From Ceratodon purpureus (taxonomy: Eukaryota; Streptophyta; Bryopsida; Pseudoditrichales; Ditrichaceae), in assembly GCA_014871385.1 (NCBI GenBank), contig CM026427.1, forward strand, positions 2,476,068 to 2,540,067: 64,000 nucleotides of DNA, in the 5' to 3' direction. Shown here piece after piece: positions 26,903-37,233 of the stretch. The translations under genes and the position numbers were made by a program. Each line of letters opens with the position of its first letter. The first letter of the stretch is position 1. Below the pieces are notes generated by a model. That model ran no database searches. It worked only from the letters and a program-made list of their open reading frames with translations, and was not told the DNA's origin.

Positions 26903-27355
26903 ATGGCGGCGGGTTATTCACACCGGAACGGAGCACTACGTTCCGGACCCCTTTACAATGACCCTCTCTCAGTTAGCCCTACTTCCAGTCATTCTTCCAA
27001 ATCTGGGTCGTCGAACTCTGTCTTGTGCTCAGATTTATGTAAACACTATTTACAGGTGATTCCCGCAATCATGTCCAGGAGAGCTCAGCAGCAGCCTACT
27101 GTGTTTCCGGCTAGGATGGTTGACCACCACCATAGAGAAGCAGTTAGATGTCCCGATGGGCAGGCGTTCAATTATGGTTATGGCAATTCCGGCGCGAGAC
27201 GTCCGCAAGCCCCTGGAAGCCATTTTCAATCTACTCTCCGGAATCCGTTTACAGCTCACATGCGGCCCCCTGTTCCCACCGCGTTTGACAGTCCTCCAAC
27301 ACCGAACCATCGGACTGCCGCTGTGGCCGCAGAACCGCACGAAACATACCAGGAG
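26903..27355 (+). CDS. Transposase_24-like CACTA gene, first coding exon
   Basis: ATG at 26903 (MAAGYSHRNG) opens 151 residues rich in Ser, Pro, His and Gln, ending QE before a phase-0 donor (GAG|GTTAG). The partner acceptor is at 37233/37234, so this intron now contains the whole Ty3/gypsy element. The low-complexity N-terminus is usual for the second, TNPA/TNP1-type gene of CACTA elements. Assignment depends on the join to the downstream exon, which is in frame. Confidence 0.55.
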
Positions 27356-27457
27356 GTTAGATTTGTCCACGTGAATGCACTGATGTATCGTGTCTTCGTT
27401 TCTCACCATGTATTAGTCTGATGTCTTACGAATGTCCTCAAATTCTATGTTGAAGAC

Positions 27458-28165
27458 TGTTATCCTGGGTAGTGGATGGAAGTTACTGAGATCCAAGTGA
27501 GGCACAGAGATTTGGGGCAGAGTTACTAAGTGGTGAGTTTACTGACAAGGGGATGGAAGACTGACTGTTGGGGGAACTTCATACGACCGAGGCCAGGCAG
27601 AGGTAACGGTCACGCTTCCTAAGACTAGGAGGTTACCCGCCAGCCGAGACTCCCATGTCGGGTCAGGGAACCAAGAGGGACTTGGGAAACATAGTACCTA
27701 GAGCGGTTTCTTCCAACAGTATCAACAGCTAAACAAGGCAGCAATAGAGCATTCAGGCATTCAAGAGAGCAGAAGACGAGAGTTAGAGTAGTATAGATCT
27801 GATGAAACGTGTATTATTGCATAAAGGTAGTTCAAGGTCATACACACAACGTCCTTAAGAGGAAGAGAGAAAACTGATCATCTAGTGTGGTGCCCTAACA
27901 GCCCTGAGTCGCGAGTAGGTAGTCTCAAGCGGCCAGTCTTGGTGTCCATGGAAAAACTAGAGATCCTTGCACTGTATTGCCTCGACTTCTTATACATATC
28001 CTACCTTGCTATTCCTGGCTGTAACTATGTGTTCAACTCCTTGTTCGCCATGGTGTTGTTCTTTCACTTCTACTGCTGCTTCTTCTAACTCCTAGTTTGC
28101 CATGGCGTATCTGTCCTTGCTGTCTTTCTTGCTATTCATGGTACCTGTGCTTTGGGCGGGTAACA
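27458..28165 (-). repeat. 3' LTR of the Ty3/gypsy element (708 bp)
   Basis: Line-by-line reading against 36387-37094 found no difference. Boundaries TG..CA with the AAGAC duplication at 27453-27457. Small ORFs inside it also occur in the other LTR and are not genes. Confidence 0.95.
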
Positions 28166-28179
28166 TTTTGCCCCTCCTC
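28166..28179 (-). other. Polypurine tract of the Ty3/gypsy element
   Basis: Minus strand reads GAGGAGGGGCAAAA immediately before the 3' LTR, the expected primer site for plus-strand DNA synthesis. Confidence 0.8.
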
Positions 28180-28210
28180 GTAGAGTGCAAACCGTCCCCG
28201 GTTTGCAAGG

Positions 28211-31200
28211 TTAGTGTCTTGATCGTCGTCCTGCAGGTCGCCTGTCGGGGCGGGTCTCCTCGCGAGGTACTTGGGCTTGGCGTCTGGGCGGATCCTGATT
28301 GTCGAAGATGGCGGCTATGGCGGCAGCGACTCCACGATGTAACACATTATGCTTGGTCCTGGAGGTACGTGCATGCTGATATATGTCAAAGACTGTCTTT
28401 CCCAATATCCGATTGCATGCGGGGCATTGGACATTGTCTGCTTCAGGGTCAGAATATCGTCTAACTAAATCCGGATGGGCAGCAAAATAATTTTTGACGG
28501 CAGCAATGGCCAATTCGGAATCTTCCTCACCCTCACTATCATCACTACGTTCTGCCTCCATGTCGTATTCTTCTTCTAATTTTTGCAATGCTAGTTTATG
28601 TTCGCGGAAAGATTTAGGTTGAGCAGGTACCATTTGGTTGCCATGACTTGGGATGTCTGGGATGGCGGGTGCAGGCAGCGTGGGCAGGTTTGTGACCAGG
28701 GCCAGCAACCGAGGTGAGGCTTGGGGAGTGTCCTCGGTGTCGGTGGCGACATCCGGAATGTGTACGCGATCTGGCTGCTCGTGGAGTTCAGGGAAGAGAG
28801 ACGCTACAGGGGCGTATAGCTCCTGCTCCTGGTTTGCAAGATGTGTGCTGTCCAGGTTTTCCGAGTTAGGGTGCGGCTGCTCCAGGGTTGTCGTGTCTTC
28901 CAGGGCCATGCCGTCCACGTCCATGTCCCAGGAGGGCTCGGATTGTTCTAAGTCCAAGTCTACCATGGCATCATCGATGCAGGAGTCGAGGAAGTCCTGC
29001 GTTGGTACGGCCGAGGTGGGGGGTTTCTCCCATAGCATACGATGAGCGTGGGTGGCTATGAGTCGTGCAGCGTTCTGGACCCAAATTGCCTTATTTGCCT
29101 CGAAATTGGTTTTTGCGTTCTCAGTGTCTGTGCGTAGACGCTGTAGATCGTTCAGCTCCTCGGCATTCCTTGGAGTCATGGCGGACGTTCCTGCTCCTTG
29201 ATTTGACTCGCTGAGGGTTTTGTAGCGTGCCAGAGCCTCGGTAGCTTGTTGCTCCAATCGGGAAGCACGTTGCTCTGCCAACTGCTTTGCTTTCTCCATG
29301 GCCTCCACTTGCTCGCGTGCAGCTGCTAGCTCGAGCTCCAATGTGGCTACCTGGTTGCGGAAATTCCCGAGGGTTTGGTTTGCCTCTGTAAGCTGAGACT
29401 TACACTCCTCCCTGGCGTCCGTGATGGATTGCTTGGCCTGAGCTTGGGCAGCTTGGATGGTCTGTATGGCCTTGCGTTTGTGGCGCTCTTCTATCTCCCC
29501 CTGCTGCTTTGCCATGGTGATTCGCTCCTGTTCCATGGTATGGACGAACTGAAGTAAGCGGTCCACGCAGGTAGCTAACTCCTTGCCCTGCTCTTGAAAT
29601 TCCTTGGCCTGTGGTCCGAGTTCTGTTTTGATGCTGTCTCCTTCGGTTGTTGCAGGCTCGGCCATTCTTGGGCGTTTGCTGGAAGATGGTGCCGCGGGAT
29701 CTCTCTTGGCAACCATGGCCAGGTCCCTCTGTAGGTCTAGGAAGGTCCCGATCCTTGGTGGTTGACTGTGGGTCCTGTAGTACGCCAAAAACCTCGTGAT
29801 GTAGGCTGTAAGGAATGGGCCGATTGGGCTGGAGTATGCCTCATCCCTGCGGTACCCTCGGAGCTGAACACGGAAATGTTCGTCTACAATGAGCCCCCAA
29901 TTGATCTTCACCCCCTTGTCGGCTAAGAGCATCAGACTAAGTTGTTCTGGCTGAATGCGGTTGCAGTTATTCTTGAAGAATATCTGACTCAGTACGCCCC
30001 TCATCCGAGCAAACCATGGCTCATTCAATGCAGGGCCAAGGGCGAATACATCGTACCTGCCATCAGCTTCGGGGGCGACGCCGTTGATGGGGCCGGTGAC
30101 CTCAGGTTGGGGAATGTTGCAGGCCGGCGTCCACTCCGTGGCTCCGGTTCCGTCCCAGCCAAAGAATGCATGGAGGTACCGTGGAGAGTACTGAACCAAG
30201 ATTCCATCGACATAGCCCGCTGGGAACGCCTCGTCCTCGCGGCGCGTCTTCATGGAGGCCAGAAACTCCATGCACTGAGCCACATTAACCTTGCCGTCCA
30301 AGCGCGTCCAATACTGAATGAGGTGAGTCTTCGTCAACCACGCTCCATCTGGTTTTCGCTTCCATTCGCGCACCATTCTTGGGCTGTAAATCGGACCCAT
30401 GGAGGTCTTGGTAGTCATGGTGCTGAGCAGTTCTAAAAGAGCGCTACGCGGTACTGATAGGAAAGAGAAAACTACGAGGCCGTGAGCTGGAGGGAATAGA
30501 GGAGAGGAATGGTGGGACGGTGCGCCTAGAACTCGGAGGGAAAGAGGAGGGGAAGGGGGAGGGGAAGGAGGATGATACTGCCATGGATGTATGGCCAAAT
30601 GTGTTGGTGTGATTTGCAGGGCATGATGTGATGGTTGGGTGCTGGTTGAGACAGGGAAGGCGTATGTTGGTTGGCTGTCCGCGGACTGTGGCGGCGGGGT
30701 CCTATCGAGCCGGGGTCGATCATGGTGATTTGGTTGATTAGATCCATGCTGTGCGGGTTGTCCATGAGTACGAGCTAGCTCTATTGAGTGATAGTCTTGG
30801 CTGGGTGGGATGGGCCTAGAGTGGCCATGGCGGCCAAGGTGACTGACGAGATGTGTAGGCAGTCGAGAGTTTGAGATTGGAGTAGTGATTTGACTTGCAG
30901 AGTTTTGAGTTCTAGTTCGGCTGAGTGGTCTAGGTTTGCCAAAACAGTTTTGGTAGTTATTTGTACGATGGCCTAGAGTTGTCCTGTGACAGGCCACCTG
31001 TCCTGGGTGGATACCCGAATGACACTCGTGGCAATTGATGTCCGGGGATGAGGTACCCGGGGGCCGGGTCTCGGGATACGATTCACGCCTTGAGTAGATA
31101 CCCTGTCTGTCACATGGTTCTACCTGGATATGACTGACATGGAGCTGTACTTGGGTGTTTTGGGCGATGGTAGTTTCTGGGGCGACCGTGATGTCCTCGG

Positions 31201-34200
31201 CTGGCTCGGCCAGGTCTTGTGCATCGTTGGCCAAGTTAGTGTAAATTTCACCAAGACTTAATTTGGGGGCCACATTAGGCGAGGTTGTATGATAGTGTTT
31301 AAGTTTATTTGCATTGACAATGGTGGCTTGATTGTCATAGTAGTCATTGTTGACCAGGAGAACAGTGTTGTTTGGTAATGCTAATTGAACACGGAAAGGA
31401 CCGTGCCAGATTGATTCAAACTTGGTTCTCTTTAATTTGGGATCGCGAGGGCACCAGAGTACTTGGTCGCCTTTTTGAAAAATCCGTGCTGGCTGGGAAG
31501 CTTGAAAATGCTTGGCGCTGAGGGCCTGTTTATCTGTGATATTCTTGAGTGCCAAGGCTCTGATCTCCTCCAAGTGGTGAATGTCTTGAAGTCTGGCTGC
31601 GAGTACTTTGTATGGGGAGTACTCCCTTGGGTTCATGGACTGAAAAGTAGGTGCTATGTACTCTGTGGGAAGCAATGGTTGTGTGCCATAGACCATCTCG
31701 AAGGGGCTGAGTTGAGTGGCGGTTTTGGTTGCGACCCGGTATGCCCAGAGAGCCGCGGGGAGACAGTCGTCCCAGTCACCTTGGTTGGCATGGACGAATC
31801 TCCGAAGCATATTTATAATAGTTTTGTTAGTTGACTCGGCTTGACCGTTTCCTTGAGGATAGTATACGGTACTCGTTCGGTGCTTGATAATGTGTTTCTC
31901 CATGAGGTCCTCGATGACAGAGTTGACAAAGTGCGATCCTTGGTCAGACACTATCTCCAAGGGGCAGCCGAACCTGGTAATGATGTTGTCGTACAAGAAG
32001 GTTGCGGTAACCACAGCGGTGTTGGTGCGCAGTGGCTTGGCCTCGACCCATTTGGTTGTATAATCTGTGGCAACTAAGATGTATTTATAACCTTGACGGG
32101 TGACCGGGCGGATGGGTCCTACAAAGTCTAATCCCCATCTTTGAAATGGGCCCAAGGGGGGCGTAGACTTTAATGGGACTCTCCCTTGGTGTTGAAAATT
32201 AGTAGTGGCTACTTGGCATGCATGGCAGTTTTTGATGTAAACATGCACGTCGCGGTGTAGTGTCGGCCACCAATATTTAGCAGTCAGAATCTTTTTGATG
32301 GTTGTATCTGGTCCTTGGTGTCCACCGACAGGTCCGTCGTGGAGATGTGTAAGGATGTTCGCTTGTTCCTGGGCAGGTACGCAGAGTCTAAGCACATGGT
32401 CTGGTCCTTGTCGATACAACTGTCCATGGACAACAGTGTAGGGAAGAGTAGTCCTAACGAAGCTAATTTTTCGGGTACCAGTGAGACCTGGGGGTGTGGT
32501 ACCAGTGGTCAGGTATCGCATAATGTCTCTGGTCCAATCTTGGGTATCCTGGACAACCACGGTGGCGGCCTGGATATAGAGATCATTGAAGGAGTCATCT
32601 ATGCCCTCTTCCTTGGTGTTGGTGTCACGGGACAAGTAGTCGGCTACGATGTGTCGTTTTCCAGGTATGTATACTACCTCGAAATCGTATTCTAACAATA
32701 TCATAATCCAACGAGCCACTCGTCCGGTGATGAGAGGTTGATTGACAAGGTATGACAAACTGTGGTGATCGACCATGAAACGGAATTTATTTCCTAACAA
32801 ATAATGTCTAAATTTTTTCACAGCATAGATCATGGCTAAAGCTTCCCTTTCTGTTGTAGAGTAGTTTCTCTCGGCCGGATTTAACAATCTACTTGCGTAG
32901 GCTACAGGTTGATCATGTTTGCCGTTGAGATTTTGGGCCAACATGACTCCCACGGCTATATTCGAAGCATCCGTGTGAACATGGAATGGCTTGGTCCAGT
33001 CAGGCGCGATTAGAATTGGTGCATGGGTATATGCTTCCTTGATTTTATCCAAGGCTGCTTGGGCTGCCGGAGTCCAGTCCCTTGGGTACGTATACTTGGA
33101 ATGGTTCAGAGCTGTTATTGGTGCCGTAATATGAGCAAGTTTCTCAATGTAGATACGGTTAAATTGTGACAGGCCCAGTAGGCGTTGGACACCCTTTTGG
33201 TCCTTGGGTGGTGTCATATCCAAGATGTCTTTGATCTTGGCTGGGTCTGGGAGTTTGCCATATTTACAGACAATATATCCTAAGATAACTCCGGCGAAAA
33301 AAAGAAACATGCATTTGTCTGCGTTTAGACTAACGCCGTTGGCTCTACAGGCATCAAATATGTGTCGTAAATGTTTGACATGGTCGTTCATTTGCCCGTA
33401 TACTGTGCCGTCATCCAAGTAGATGCGAAAAAAACGTTTCAAATATGGGCGAAATATCAATTCCATGACTCTTTGGAAGGTCATGGGTGCATTTTTGGCT
33501 CCAAAAGGCATGCGCTCAAATTGGTAAGGTCCCCATTCTGTTGAAAAAGCTGTTTTGTTTTTATCTTGTTCTGCCATGGCTACTTGGTAGTATCCTGAGA
33601 AGCAGTCGAGGAAGGAGTACATTTCGTGCCCAGCTACCTCGTCTATGATTTCTTCCATGTATGGCAGGGGATAGTGATCCTTTTTGGTTGCCGCATTTAG
33701 TTTCCTAAAATCTACACAGATGCGTAGCGTACCATTCTTTTTCGGGATAATAACCATGGGAGATAGCCAAGGCGCTGAGTCGACAGGGGAGATGAATTTA
33801 GCCTTTAATAATTTGTCCAGCTCCTCCTTGACTCGAATGGCATAATTCGGGTTCATCCGGTAACGTCGTTGCTGAACCGGCGTGGCATTCGGAACAAGGT
33901 CAATTGTATGTTCTGCTAGAGTCCTTGGTATGCCCTTAAGGTCTTCGTGGTTCCAAGCAAATATGTCATGGTATTCCTTGAATAGTGCGATGGCAGCTTG
34001 TTTGATGGTGGCTGGGGCATCCGCATTTATTTTAATAAATTTAGGGTCCTCCGTGGTGCCAAGATTTATCAATTCTACTTTGTCTTTGGCTCCATGAGTC
34101 CAGCCATTGACTACCTCATTTTCCAGCGCACGAAACGCTGGTGTTGTGTTTACGGTTACCGACCCTGCTGTTTCTTTGGAAAACCTTGGTGGTAAATCGT

Positions 34201-36298
34201 CTTTTTCTGGTGATGGAACCAGGCTGGCTAAGTGGATTTCTGCCAAGGGTATTAATCCTGGGTTGGCGTGCAGGACCAATGCTTCTTGATCTTGAGAGAG
34301 TCCTTTCACCCAGTCAGTCCCTGCTCGATGTCTGATCTGGGCTGCCTTGGCCCTTGTGATGCAACTATCAACAGGGATGATTACTGTCTTTCCTTGGCGT
34401 TGGATGCGAATGTGGTTTCGAGACCAGTCGTGCACGGCGTTCATGTCACGGAGCCAAGGTCTGCCAAGAATGATTGGGAAATTACTACTATTTGGCATGT
34501 CGATAATGACAAACGTGGCGGGTGTTGATACGCCATGGGTGGTAATAGCCACGGTAGCCAAGATCCCCAAGGGTGTGACAGGATCGTCGTTAGCCATCCT
34601 CAGGATGAATTTAGCAGTTTTTGGTTGGGGTAGTCCCAAGTGTTTTCGTAAATGTTCACTCATGACATTTACGCCAGATCCTCCGTCAACCAGAACATTG
34701 GTAAGCTCATGACGTCCCAGTTGCAGGTGGATTACCGCGGCGTCAGGGTCCAAGGTAGTGGCGTTTACTTCTACCACAGTGGGATCCTGGGTTGTCTCTG
34801 GCAAGGTTGCCTGTTGAAGGTACCTGTGTAATTCTGGACTAATTTTCAATAATTTAGACAAGGTTATGGTCACATTGGTATCATCCAGAATGTTTTGCAT
34901 GTCTGGGATTGTCGTGGTCATTTCTAGCCCCTGTTGCAGGTCCCTGCGAATGTCATGCAATCGTTCCCAATGGTCTGGAGGGAATGGTTTTCGGTGTTCC
35001 ACGACATGGTCAGTCACGGGGGCCTTGGAGCGTGTGGTGACGGCTGCGGCACTGATGGTGGCTACATTTGTCTCGGCATTGTGTACTTCTGTTAGAGTGA
35101 CCCCTCCTCGACGGTTAGGTACTGGTGGTCTTGGATTCTCCATGGTTGGAGGTGGGGGTCGGTGTGTCTCCGAGGGTCCTTGGTTTTGACCCCAGCGGTG
35201 TTTTAAATGTGGACATTGTCCTCGGCGGTGGTTGGGAGATCCACACTCCCAGCAGGTGTCGTTTCTCCCTGGCTGGAAGGCGTCCACGTTAATCTCTTCG
35301 GTGTACATGGAGGCTGTTGTGGGCCGTGGTCGCCGATTATCGTCTGGTCGAGAATTCCCTTGGGCGAACCAGCAACGACCACTATGTACCTTGCCACAAG
35401 TACCACAGACTGTGGGCGTTTGACGAATGTCGGATCTTACTGTTGGTAATGGTAGCAAGGGCGCCTGAGTACGGTTCAGGGCTCCAAGCTCCCGGCTTAT
35501 ATCATTGGCGGCCGTGAGTATATCATTTAGTGTTTTAACACCACGAATCACGATGCCCTGCTGAATCCATGGTAATAAGCCTTTCTTGAACCATTCACAT
35601 AAATAATCTTCTTCAGGCCTTTGGCTAAGTTTGTCTGCCAATTGCTTGAATCTGTCATAGAATTTGTCCACAGGTTCATTTCTGTCCTGAGTGATATTAC
35701 CCAAAGCCCTGAGTATTTCGGAGCTGGTTTTCAACTTTCGGAATTTGTGTAAGAAGCTACGTTCCATGTCGTCCCATGTGGCATGGGGGTGCTCAGTTTC
35801 AAAGTCGATGTACCAATTGATATGATTTCCTTGGAGTGTGGTTCCGAAAATGTTCTGTAAATCCAGGGAACTAAGTATTCCATTTGTGCGAGCAATGACC
35901 TTGAATCGGCGAATGTGCCAATCGGGGTCTCCTGACTCGTCAAAGACAGGGTATGGTATTTTCGGGAACTTGGTGATCCGGTCTTGGTCACCCCCATTCT
36001 GAGATGTCGCAGCAGTGCGGTTCTCTCTAGGCAGAGTAGTTGACCGAAGTGGATCCAACGGTGCTTCCAAGTCGTGCGGTGTAGCATTGACTGCCTCGTT
36101 GGTCGAGGTCCCGTGGAGATTTTGGTATTGGATGCTTAAGAGTTCCAGCTTGGCATTAGTGGCTTCGTTCTTGGCGGCCAAGGCTGTCATTTGGTCTTTT
36201 AAGAATTGTAATAGTTCTTTGGTAGGATCAGGATCGTCCTGCTGGTTTGTCTCTTCGACGTCATTGAGGCGATCAAGGGGCAGTTTTCGTGGAGGCAT
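28211..36298 (-). CDS. Ty3/gypsy Gag-Pol polyprotein with extra C-terminal module
   Basis: Single frame of 2,695 residues. Gag occupies about 1-370 and has a CX2CX4HX4C zinc knuckle (C349, C352, H357, C362). The protease motif VLVDGGSGVNVMS lies near 535-547. Reverse transcriptase spans about 800-1010, with YLDD at 960-963; RNase H starts near HVHTDASNIAVGVML (1106). Integrase has a HHCC-type finger (about 1320-1362) and a core with D in LDFVGPI (1391), D in SDQGSHF and E in GQAEST. After integrase a Pro/His/Ser-rich linker (1700-1960) leads to an additional module from Met1961 (ATG at 30418): an unknown globular segment, a long coiled coil (about 2225-2365), an acidic region, and a C-terminal finger with CPAC at 2625-2628 and QHA..H..H at 2641-2654. 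How the extra module is expressed (fusion or spliced mRNA) is not visible. Confidence 0.95.
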   Translation of the reverse strand: MPPRKLPLDRLNDVEETNQQDDPDPTKELLQFLKDQMTALAAKNEATNAKLELLSIQYQNLHGTSTNEAVNATPHDLEAPLDPLRSTTLPRENRTAATSQNGGDQDRITKFPKIPYPVFDESGDPDWHIRRFKVIARTNGILSSLDLQNIFGTTLQGNHINWYIDFETEHPHATWDDMERSFLHKFRKLKTSSEILRALGNITQDRNEPVDKFYDRFKQLADKLSQRPEEDYLCEWFKKGLLPWIQQGIVIRGVKTLNDILTAANDISRELGALNRTQAPLLPLPTVRSDIRQTPTVCGTCGKVHSGRCWFAQGNSRPDDNRRPRPTTASMYTEEINVDAFQPGRNDTCWECGSPNHRRGQCPHLKHRWGQNQGPSETHRPPPPTMENPRPPVPNRRGGVTLTEVHNAETNVATISAAAVTTRSKAPVTDHVVEHRKPFPPDHWERLHDIRRDLQQGLEMTTTIPDMQNILDDTNVTITLSKLLKISPELHRYLQQATLPETTQDPTVVEVNATTLDPDAAVIHLQLGRHELTNVLVDGGSGVNVMSEHLRKHLGLPQPKTAKFILRMANDDPVTPLGILATVAITTHGVSTPATFVIIDMPNSSNFPIILGRPWLRDMNAVHDWSRNHIRIQRQGKTVIIPVDSCITRAKAAQIRHRAGTDWVKGLSQDQEALVLHANPGLIPLAEIHLASLVPSPEKDDLPPRFSKETAGSVTVNTTPAFRALENEVVNGWTHGAKDKVELINLGTTEDPKFIKINADAPATIKQAAIALFKEYHDIFAWNHEDLKGIPRTLAEHTIDLVPNATPVQQRRYRMNPNYAIRVKEELDKLLKAKFISPVDSAPWLSPMVIIPKKNGTLRICVDFRKLNAATKKDHYPLPYMEEIIDEVAGHEMYSFLDCFSGYYQVAMAEQDKNKTAFSTEWGPYQFERMPFGAKNAPMTFQRVMELIFRPYLKRFFRIYLDDGTVYGQMNDHVKHLRHIFDACRANGVSLNADKCMFLFFAGVILGYIVCKYGKLPDPAKIKDILDMTPPKDQKGVQRLLGLSQFNRIYIEKLAHITAPITALNHSKYTYPRDWTPAAQAALDKIKEAYTHAPILIAPDWTKPFHVHTDASNIAVGVMLAQNLNGKHDQPVAYASRLLNPAERNYSTTEREALAMIYAVKKFRHYLLGNKFRFMVDHHSLSYLVNQPLITGRVARWIMILLEYDFEVVYIPGKRHIVADYLSRDTNTKEEGIDDSFNDLYIQAATVVVQDTQDWTRDIMRYLTTGTTPPGLTGTRKISFVRTTLPYTVVHGQLYRQGPDHVLRLCVPAQEQANILTHLHDGPVGGHQGPDTTIKKILTAKYWWPTLHRDVHVYIKNCHACQVATTNFQHQGRVPLKSTPPLGPFQRWGLDFVGPIRPVTRQGYKYILVATDYTTKWVEAKPLRTNTAVVTATFLYDNIITRFGCPLEIVSDQGSHFVNSVIEDLMEKHIIKHRTSTVYYPQGNGQAESTNKTIINMLRRFVHANQGDWDDCLPAALWAYRVATKTATQLSPFEMVYGTQPLLPTEYIAPTFQSMNPREYSPYKVLAARLQDIHHLEEIRALALKNITDKQALSAKHFQASQPARIFQKGDQVLWCPRDPKLKRTKFESIWHGPFRVQLALPNNTVLLVNNDYYDNQATIVNANKLKHYHTTSPNVAPKLSLGEIYTNLANDAQDLAEPAEDITVAPETTIAQNTQVQLHVSHIQVEPCDRQGIYSRRESYPETRPPGTSSPDINCHECHSGIHPGQVACHRTTLGHRTNNYQNCFGKPRPLSRTRTQNSASQITTPISNSRLPTHLVSHLGRHGHSRPIPPSQDYHSIELARTHGQPAQHGSNQPNHHDRPRLDRTPPPQSADSQPTYAFPVSTSTQPSHHALQITPTHLAIHPWQYHPPSPPPSPPLSLRVLGAPSHHSSPLFPPAHGLVVFSFLSVPRSALLELLSTMTTKTSMGPIYSPRMVREWKRKPDGAWLTKTHLIQYWTRLDGKVNVAQCMEFLASMKTRREDEAFPAGYVDGILVQYSPRYLHAFFGWDGTGATEWTPACNIPQPEVTGPINGVAPEADGRYDVFALGPALNEPWFARMRGVLSQIFFKNNCNRIQPEQLSLMLLADKGVKINWGLIVDEHFRVQLRGYRRDEAYSSPIGPFLTAYITRFLAYYRTHSQPPRIGTFLDLQRDLAMVAKRDPAAPSSSKRPRMAEPATTEGDSIKTELGPQAKEFQEQGKELATCVDRLLQFVHTMEQERITMAKQQGEIEERHKRKAIQTIQAAQAQAKQSITDAREECKSQLTEANQTLGNFRNQVATLELELAAAREQVEAMEKAKQLAEQRASRLEQQATEALARYKTLSESNQGAGTSAMTPRNAEELNDLQRLRTDTENAKTNFEANKAIWVQNAARLIATHAHRMLWEKPPTSAVPTQDFLDSCIDDAMVDLDLEQSEPSWDMDVDGMALEDTTTLEQPHPNSENLDSTHLANQEQELYAPVASLFPELHEQPDRVHIPDVATDTEDTPQASPRLLALVTNLPTLPAPAIPDIPSHGNQMVPAQPKSFREHKLALQKLEEEYDMEAERSDDSEGEEDSELAIAAVKNYFAAHPDLVRRYSDPEADNVQCPACNRILGKTVFDIYQHARTSRTKHNVLHRGVAAAIAAIFDNQDPPRRQAQVPREETRPDRRPAGRRSRH

Positions 36299-36365
36299 GG
36301 TGGTGGTCTAGGGCTTCGTAACCCAAATTGGTCAAGGTGGTTGTCTCACTGATCTCAAGTATCCA

Positions 36366-36383
36366 TCCCCAGCATGGTCGCCA
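36366..36383 (-). other. tRNA primer-binding site of the Ty3/gypsy element
   Basis: Three bases inside the 5' LTR the minus strand reads TGGCGACCATGCTGGGGA, starting with the TGG expected of a site complementary to a tRNA 3' CCA end. It resembles the tRNA-Asp-type site used by several plant Ty3 elements, with differences; the exact tRNA is uncertain. Confidence 0.6.
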
Positions 36384-36386
36384 AAA

Positions 36387-37094
36387 TGTTATCCTGGGTA
36401 GTGGATGGAAGTTACTGAGATCCAAGTGAGGCACAGAGATTTGGGGCAGAGTTACTAAGTGGTGAGTTTACTGACAAGGGGATGGAAGACTGACTGTTGG
36501 GGGAACTTCATACGACCGAGGCCAGGCAGAGGTAACGGTCACGCTTCCTAAGACTAGGAGGTTACCCGCCAGCCGAGACTCCCATGTCGGGTCAGGGAAC
36601 CAAGAGGGACTTGGGAAACATAGTACCTAGAGCGGTTTCTTCCAACAGTATCAACAGCTAAACAAGGCAGCAATAGAGCATTCAGGCATTCAAGAGAGCA
36701 GAAGACGAGAGTTAGAGTAGTATAGATCTGATGAAACGTGTATTATTGCATAAAGGTAGTTCAAGGTCATACACACAACGTCCTTAAGAGGAAGAGAGAA
36801 AACTGATCATCTAGTGTGGTGCCCTAACAGCCCTGAGTCGCGAGTAGGTAGTCTCAAGCGGCCAGTCTTGGTGTCCATGGAAAAACTAGAGATCCTTGCA
36901 CTGTATTGCCTCGACTTCTTATACATATCCTACCTTGCTATTCCTGGCTGTAACTATGTGTTCAACTCCTTGTTCGCCATGGTGTTGTTCTTTCACTTCT
37001 ACTGCTGCTTCTTCTAACTCCTAGTTTGCCATGGCGTATCTGTCCTTGCTGTCTTTCTTGCTATTCATGGTACCTGTGCTTTGGGCGGGTAACA
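36387..37094 (-). repeat. 5' LTR of the Ty3/gypsy element (708 bp)
   Basis: Appears identical to the 3' LTR at 27458-28165. Read on the minus strand it begins TGTTACCCGCCC and ends AGGATAACA, just before the primer-binding site. It should contain the element's promoter. Confidence 0.95.
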
Positions 37095-37233
37095 AAGACT
37101 ACGGTACAAAGCGTTTCCGTTATCGTCCTCTGGATATTATACGTTGTTTTATATTTCATTCACCACCAGCTTCAACTATCTATTAAGAATATATTAGTCG
37201 TTTTACATGAAATGAAGTAGTCACTCCATGCAG

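Larger units (their letters stand above)
27458..37094 (-). mobile_element. Complete Ty3/gypsy LTR retrotransposon, 9,637 bp
   Basis: Two 708-bp LTRs (27458-28165 and 36387-37094) that I read as identical, starting TGTTATCC and ending GGTAACA on the plus strand. The insertion is flanked by a 5-bp AAGAC duplication (27453-27457 and 37095-37099). Coding is on the minus strand, so the right LTR is the 5' LTR. A primer-binding site and a polypurine tract sit at the expected positions, and one uninterrupted 2,695-codon frame runs between the LTRs. The domain order PR-RT-RH-IN defines Ty3/gypsy. No chromodomain was seen after integrase, and the protease has the DGG form found in plant non-chromoviral (Athila/Tat-like) lineages. 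This copy looks intact and young. Confidence 0.96.

Noticed and set aside
27885..28088. 67-codon ORF, present again at 36814-37017
   Set aside because: Identical because it lies in both LTRs; no domain, and a regulatory region is expected there.
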